Source of the DNA: Deinococcus phoenicis
GTDB taxonomy: Bacteria; Deinococcota; Deinococci; Deinococcales; Deinococcaceae
Reading direction: 5' to 3'
Assembly (NCBI RefSeq): GCF_000599865.1
Contig: NZ_JHAC01000024.1
Span: 1 to 28,600 of the forward strand
DNA length: 28,600 nt
Shown here: positions 19,750-28,600 of the stretch, piece after piece
How positions within the stretch are numbered: the stretch's first letter is position 1
Layout: the number at the start of each line of letters is the position of its first letter
Notes under the pieces: generated by a model
Databases searched by the model: none
Seen by the model: only the letters and a program-made list of their open reading frames with translations
Told to the model about the DNA's origin: nothing
Program-made: the position numbers and the translations under genes

Positions 19750-19782
19750 CCTCGACAAGCCCCGGGCCACGGGCCGCAGGCC
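19750..19782 (+). repeat. Dispersed intergenic repeat, copy B (upstream of proA)
   Basis: This 33-base element matches 28 of 33 bases of copy A upstream of bcp. The left part CCTCGACAAGC is followed by heptads GGGCCAC, GGGCCGC and AGGCCCT. It ends four bases before the proA -10 box. Confidence 0.7.
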
Positions 19783-19786
19783 CTGC

Positions 19787-19792
19787 TACCCT
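19787..19792 (+). promoter_or_regulatory. -10 box of a leaderless proA promoter
   Basis: TACCCT ends six bases before the ATG at 19799. The open frame upstream of that ATG runs through the repeat and is not taken as coding. Confidence 0.5.
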
Positions 19793-19798
19793 GCCCCC

Positions 19799-22264
<2,466 letters not shown>

Positions 22265-22270
22265 GCCGTT

Positions 22271-22276
22271 ACTCTA
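22271..22276 (-). promoter_or_regulatory. -10 box of a leaderless promoter for the desulfurase-like gene
   Basis: TAGAGT on the minus strand ends six bases before the ATG at 22264. Upstream (22291-22313, minus strand) there are degenerate heptads (GGCCCAC, GGCCGAC), faintly like the repeat upstream of bcp and proA. Confidence 0.5.
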
Positions 22277-22358
22277 GAGCGCGGGCGATGAGCCGGGCGT
22301 CGGCCGTGGGCCAGGGCAGGGGACATGGCCCCTCTCTCACCTGGGGCTGAAGGCTGAA

Positions 22359-23548
<1,190 letters not shown>

Positions 23549-23552
<4 letters not shown>

Positions 23553-24364
23553 GGGGTCAGCCGCTCCGCCCGGCCACCCACCCAGAGGTCGGCCGCTCCG
23601 CCCGGCGTGGGGGTGAACTGCACGGTCAGGCGCGAGGGGGTACCCGGTTTCCGCTGCGCGCCCCGCAGCATGTTCGTGTCGGGCGGCAGCCGCGCCTCTG
23701 CCCCCAGTGCCCCGACCAGACAGGCGAGCATATGGCTGCTTGCCCCGTCCTCCAGAAAGCCTTTCAGCGGCCCGAAGGCCCGGAAGCTCACCTCTGCCCG
23801 GTCCGGTCCGCCGGGCGTGAACAGAATCAGGCCGGTCGTGCCCGTCGCCCGGTTCACCGCCTCGACCGCTTGCGCGTCCGGCGTGAAGGCGTCCAGCACC
23901 GCCAGGTCCGTGACCTCCACCACCAGATTCGGGCGGCCCGCCGAGGCCACCTGAACGCTTTTCGCTGTAACTCGAAGCGCGGAAAGGTCCACGCGCGGAG
24001 CCTCCGCCGCCCTCACGTCGCCCTGACGCAAAAGCCACTCGCCGCCGCACAGTTGCGCGGGGACGACCTCGCCGCCCATCCGCACGTCCACCACGTCCAG
24101 CAGGCCGCCCTGGGCTTGCAGAAACGCGAGAGCGGCCAGCGCGCCGGAATCCGAGCCTTGCTTCTCCTGTCCGGGGGTGAACACCCTCAGCGTCGCGCCC
24201 GACAGGTCCGCCACCTCCACGAAGACGCTCAGCGGCGCCCCGGAAGCGGCGGCCCTGGCCTGAAGGTCGCCGGAAGCGTCGGGAAAGACGGCCACAGCTT
24301 TGCCGCCTGCCGAACGGGGTGGGGAGAGGACGCGGTAGAGGGCGGGGGAGGTGGCGGAGGTCAT
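23549..24364 (-). CDS. PhzF-like isomerase-fold protein with altered active site
   Basis: This 271-residue protein shows the PhzF two-lobe pattern: an N-terminal GGKAVAVF element (like GGNPAGVV), an FTPGQEKQGSDSGALAAL stretch in place of the usual PFCGHATLG, and EDGASSHMLACLVG in place of EDPATGSA. The glutamate that acts as acid/base in PhzF (in an SETVFL context) is not seen; the by-eye equivalent is APLSVFV around residue 44. It may be a divergent or non-catalytic member. It starts at the ATG at 24364, with no clear Shine-Dalgarno or -10 at leaderless spacing, and is coupled to the downstream BenE-type transporter gene. Confidence 0.75.
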
Positions 24365-24432
24365 CTGCCCGTCATTTCAGCACGCCGCACGTGCGGGGCG
24401 AGGCGTGTTGCCTGACCCTCTGTGCCTGCCGC

Positions 24433-24607
24433 TCAGACGATGTCGCTCCAGTGGACGGTGTGACAGCGGGGGCAAATGCCCAGGAGGATATTGCGGCCGA
24501 GAGCCGAAGCGCGCGCTTTCGGCTGGGAAGCGGAACAGGTCGGCGTAGGCGTCGGCCTGCCTGTACAGCTCTGCCTGCTCGTCATGGTGTGGGTTCCGGG
24601 GCATCAT
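24433..24607 (-). pseudogene. Small CxxC protein gene with an apparent frameshift
   Basis: From the ATG at 24604 (or 24607), with GAGGGG just upstream, a frame reads MPRNPHHDEQAELYRQADAY and continues with ADLFRFPAESARFG. It then loses coding character. One base over, a second frame continues LGRNILLGICPRCHTVHWSD and ends IV-stop at 24433, carrying a zinc-ribbon-like CPRCH. By hand count, third-position G/C is 29 of 34 codons in the first part, 12 of 24 if that frame is continued, and 19 of 23 in the second frame. The switch falls around 24495-24515. This is a real frameshift, a sequencing error, or programmed slippage; the composite would be about 57 residues. The family is not recognised. 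Confidence 0.55.
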
Positions 24608-24649
24608 GTCCCCTCACGCGCAGCCCACGGCGATGAATCCCTTTCCAGC

Positions 24650-26381
<1,732 letters not shown>

Positions 26382-26987
26382 ATGCGTGTACGCTGCCTGC
26401 CCCCCCTGTTGCTCCTGACCAGCCTCGCGTCCGCGCAAAGCTACCGCGCGGTGGACGTGACCTTGACCTTCGATTCTGGCCCGATGATTGTGGCGCTGAG
26501 CAACCATGCCAGCCCCATCCTGGGGGCGCAGAAACCGAAAGTCGTGAACGGCGTGGCCTATGTGGGCGCACGTCAGGACTCGGGGTTCTGGGAAGTCGGT
26601 CTCAGCCCGAAACTGCCGCTCGCGCTCACTATCAACCAAGGCTCAGGAAGTCAGGACCTGAAGGTGCGGGGCCTGCCCCTGACGCGCCTGAACGTGAAGA
26701 TGGGATCTGGCCCCGTCATGATGCAGCTGCCCGCCGCGTCCTTTACGGCCCAGCTTCGTCAGGAAAGTGGCAGCCTGGACATTCACGTGCCGCAGAACAC
26801 CGGGGTGAAGCTGGTGCTCCAGCAGTTCAGGAGCGGCGCATTGACGGTGGAAGGAAAGGACATCGCCGCAGGGCAGAACCTGGGCGGCACGTATCAGACG
26901 GCCAATTATGATGCGGCCAGATACAAGGTGACGGTGAATCTGACCTGGGGCAGCGGCGCCGTGCAGGTGCACACCCCCGGGCAGTAA
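26382..26987 (+). CDS. Secreted beta-repeat (toast-rack-like) protein of unknown function
   Basis: This 201-residue protein has a signal peptide (MRVRCLPPLLLLTSLASAQS, cleavage probably after ASA). The mature part is rich in alternating beta-strand patterns with recurring G-S-G or S-G turns: LNVKMGSGPVMMQLP, LRQESGSLDIHVP, FRSGALTVEGKD and VNLTWGSGAVQVHTP. This resembles the repetitive beta-helix 'toast-rack' domains of DUF4097/DUF2154 proteins. It should be periplasmic or exported. The ATG has GGAGG four bases upstream. It appears monocistronic and nothing in the context suggests a partner. The gap 26988-27092 to the next (convergent) gene holds nothing notable. Confidence 0.75.
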   Translation: MRVRCLPPLLLLTSLASAQSYRAVDVTLTFDSGPMIVALSNHASPILGAQKPKVVNGVAYVGARQDSGFWEVGLSPKLPLALTINQGSGSQDLKVRGLPLTRLNVKMGSGPVMMQLPAASFTAQLRQESGSLDIHVPQNTGVKLVLQQFRSGALTVEGKDIAAGQNLGGTYQTANYDAARYKVTVNLTWGSGAVQVHTPGQ

Positions 26988-27092
26988 GCCCGGTCGGCCA
27001 CCGCTGGGACCGCACGCGCCATGGCCCGGTGTGAGGGTGGGCCATCAGAAGGGGAGTCCATGCTCAGGCGGAAGCTTCCAGGGCCGGTCCGC

Positions 27093-28443
<1,351 letters not shown>

Positions 28444-28447
<4 letters not shown>

Positions 28448-28500
28448 GCCGACCCCCGTCCGTCTTCCCGGCCCCCTGGCAAACAAGCGTTCGTTGGCAC
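28444..28500 (-). CDS. Possible leaderless upstream mini-ORF coupled to the CitE-like gene
   Basis: An 18-codon frame (first codons GTG CCA ACG AAC) begins seven bases after a TATGCT box and ends in TGA overlapping the GTG of the lyase gene. The lyase start lacks a convincing ribosome site, so translating the mini-ORF could deliver ribosomes to it. The peptide has no recognisable features, and the arrangement could be chance. Confidence 0.35.
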
Positions 28501-28507
28501 GCCCCCC

Positions 28508-28513
28508 AGCATA
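28508..28513 (-). promoter_or_regulatory. Candidate -10 box for the CitE-MaoC operon
   Basis: TATGCT on the minus strand ends seven bases before the GTG of the mini-ORF. The -35 is poor. The remaining bases to the window end show no gene. Confidence 0.4.
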
Positions 28514-28600
28514 CGGGAGGGACGGCCAGCCGAATGCCCGCCCGGGCAGCGTCATCTCTAAAGTTCCCCACAGGAAAGAGGCGGGACTTCCGCCCCCGGC

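Noticed and set aside
24385..24396. Perfect palindrome CCGCACGTGCGG before the PhzF-like gene
   Set aside because: Twelve-base GC palindromes are frequent by chance in such DNA, and it has no promoter or T-run relation. It was not listed as a feature.

Overview
The window is high-GC bacterial DNA that reads as the chromosome of a Deinococcus species. The strongest markers are a full-length DdrA (Rad52-like DNA end protection protein) behind a palindromic radiation/desiccation response motif, a TilS-TadA fusion of the kind annotated in Deinococcus, a Thermus/Deinococcus-type homocitrate synthase, and many genes whose -10 box (TANNNT) ends 6-7 bases before the start codon. That last feature is the signature of the leaderless mRNAs known to be common in Deinococcus. 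No phage, plasmid, insertion sequence, CRISPR array, rRNA or tRNA was seen. Most of the window is ordinary core metabolism, and the more interesting signals are small.

Layout. 1-1400 (+) is the C-terminal part of an HrpB-type helicase. 1555-2294 (-) is ddrA with a coupled 29-residue membrane peptide, a DdrO-type operator over the -35 box and a terminator. 2409-3974 (-) is a secreted subtilisin-family lipoprotein. After an AT-richer gap of about 400 bases come hisB-hisH (+), then glgB and a coupled small membrane protein (+). 8089-11822 (+) is a trp operon (trpE, a GNAT acetyltransferase, trpG, trpD) behind what looks like a classical trp attenuator: a leaderless 16-residue leader peptide with three Trp codons and mutually exclusive hairpins. 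11861-12322 (-) is an Lrp/AsnC regulator divergent from a lysine 2,3-aminomutase gene, followed by an AT-rich small membrane protein gene and a class-III aminotransferase gene (+). 15771-16238 (-) is a PrxQ/BCP peroxiredoxin, divergent from the tilS-tadA fusion (+). 18070-18468 (-) is a rhodanese, then proB and proA (+). From 21080 the genes are on the minus strand: a cysteine-free cysteine-desulfurase-like protein, a BenE-type transporter coupled to a PhzF-like protein, a frameshifted small CxxC protein and homocitrate synthase. 25868-26381 holds no convincing gene. 26382-26987 (+) is a secreted beta-rich protein. The window ends with a MaoC hydratase / CitE-like lyase operon (-).

How the genes fit together. 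Amino-acid metabolism dominates: histidine (hisB, hisH), tryptophan (trpE, trpG, trpD), proline (proB, proA) and lysine in both directions (homocitrate synthase for synthesis by the alpha-aminoadipate route; the aminomutase plus aminotransferase probably for lysine to beta-lysine and onward). Many operon joints are ATGA, GTGA or TGATG overlaps, so translational coupling is the rule here. All coordinates, motif spacings and base-pairings were read by eye. Family assignments come from recognised motifs and no database search was run.
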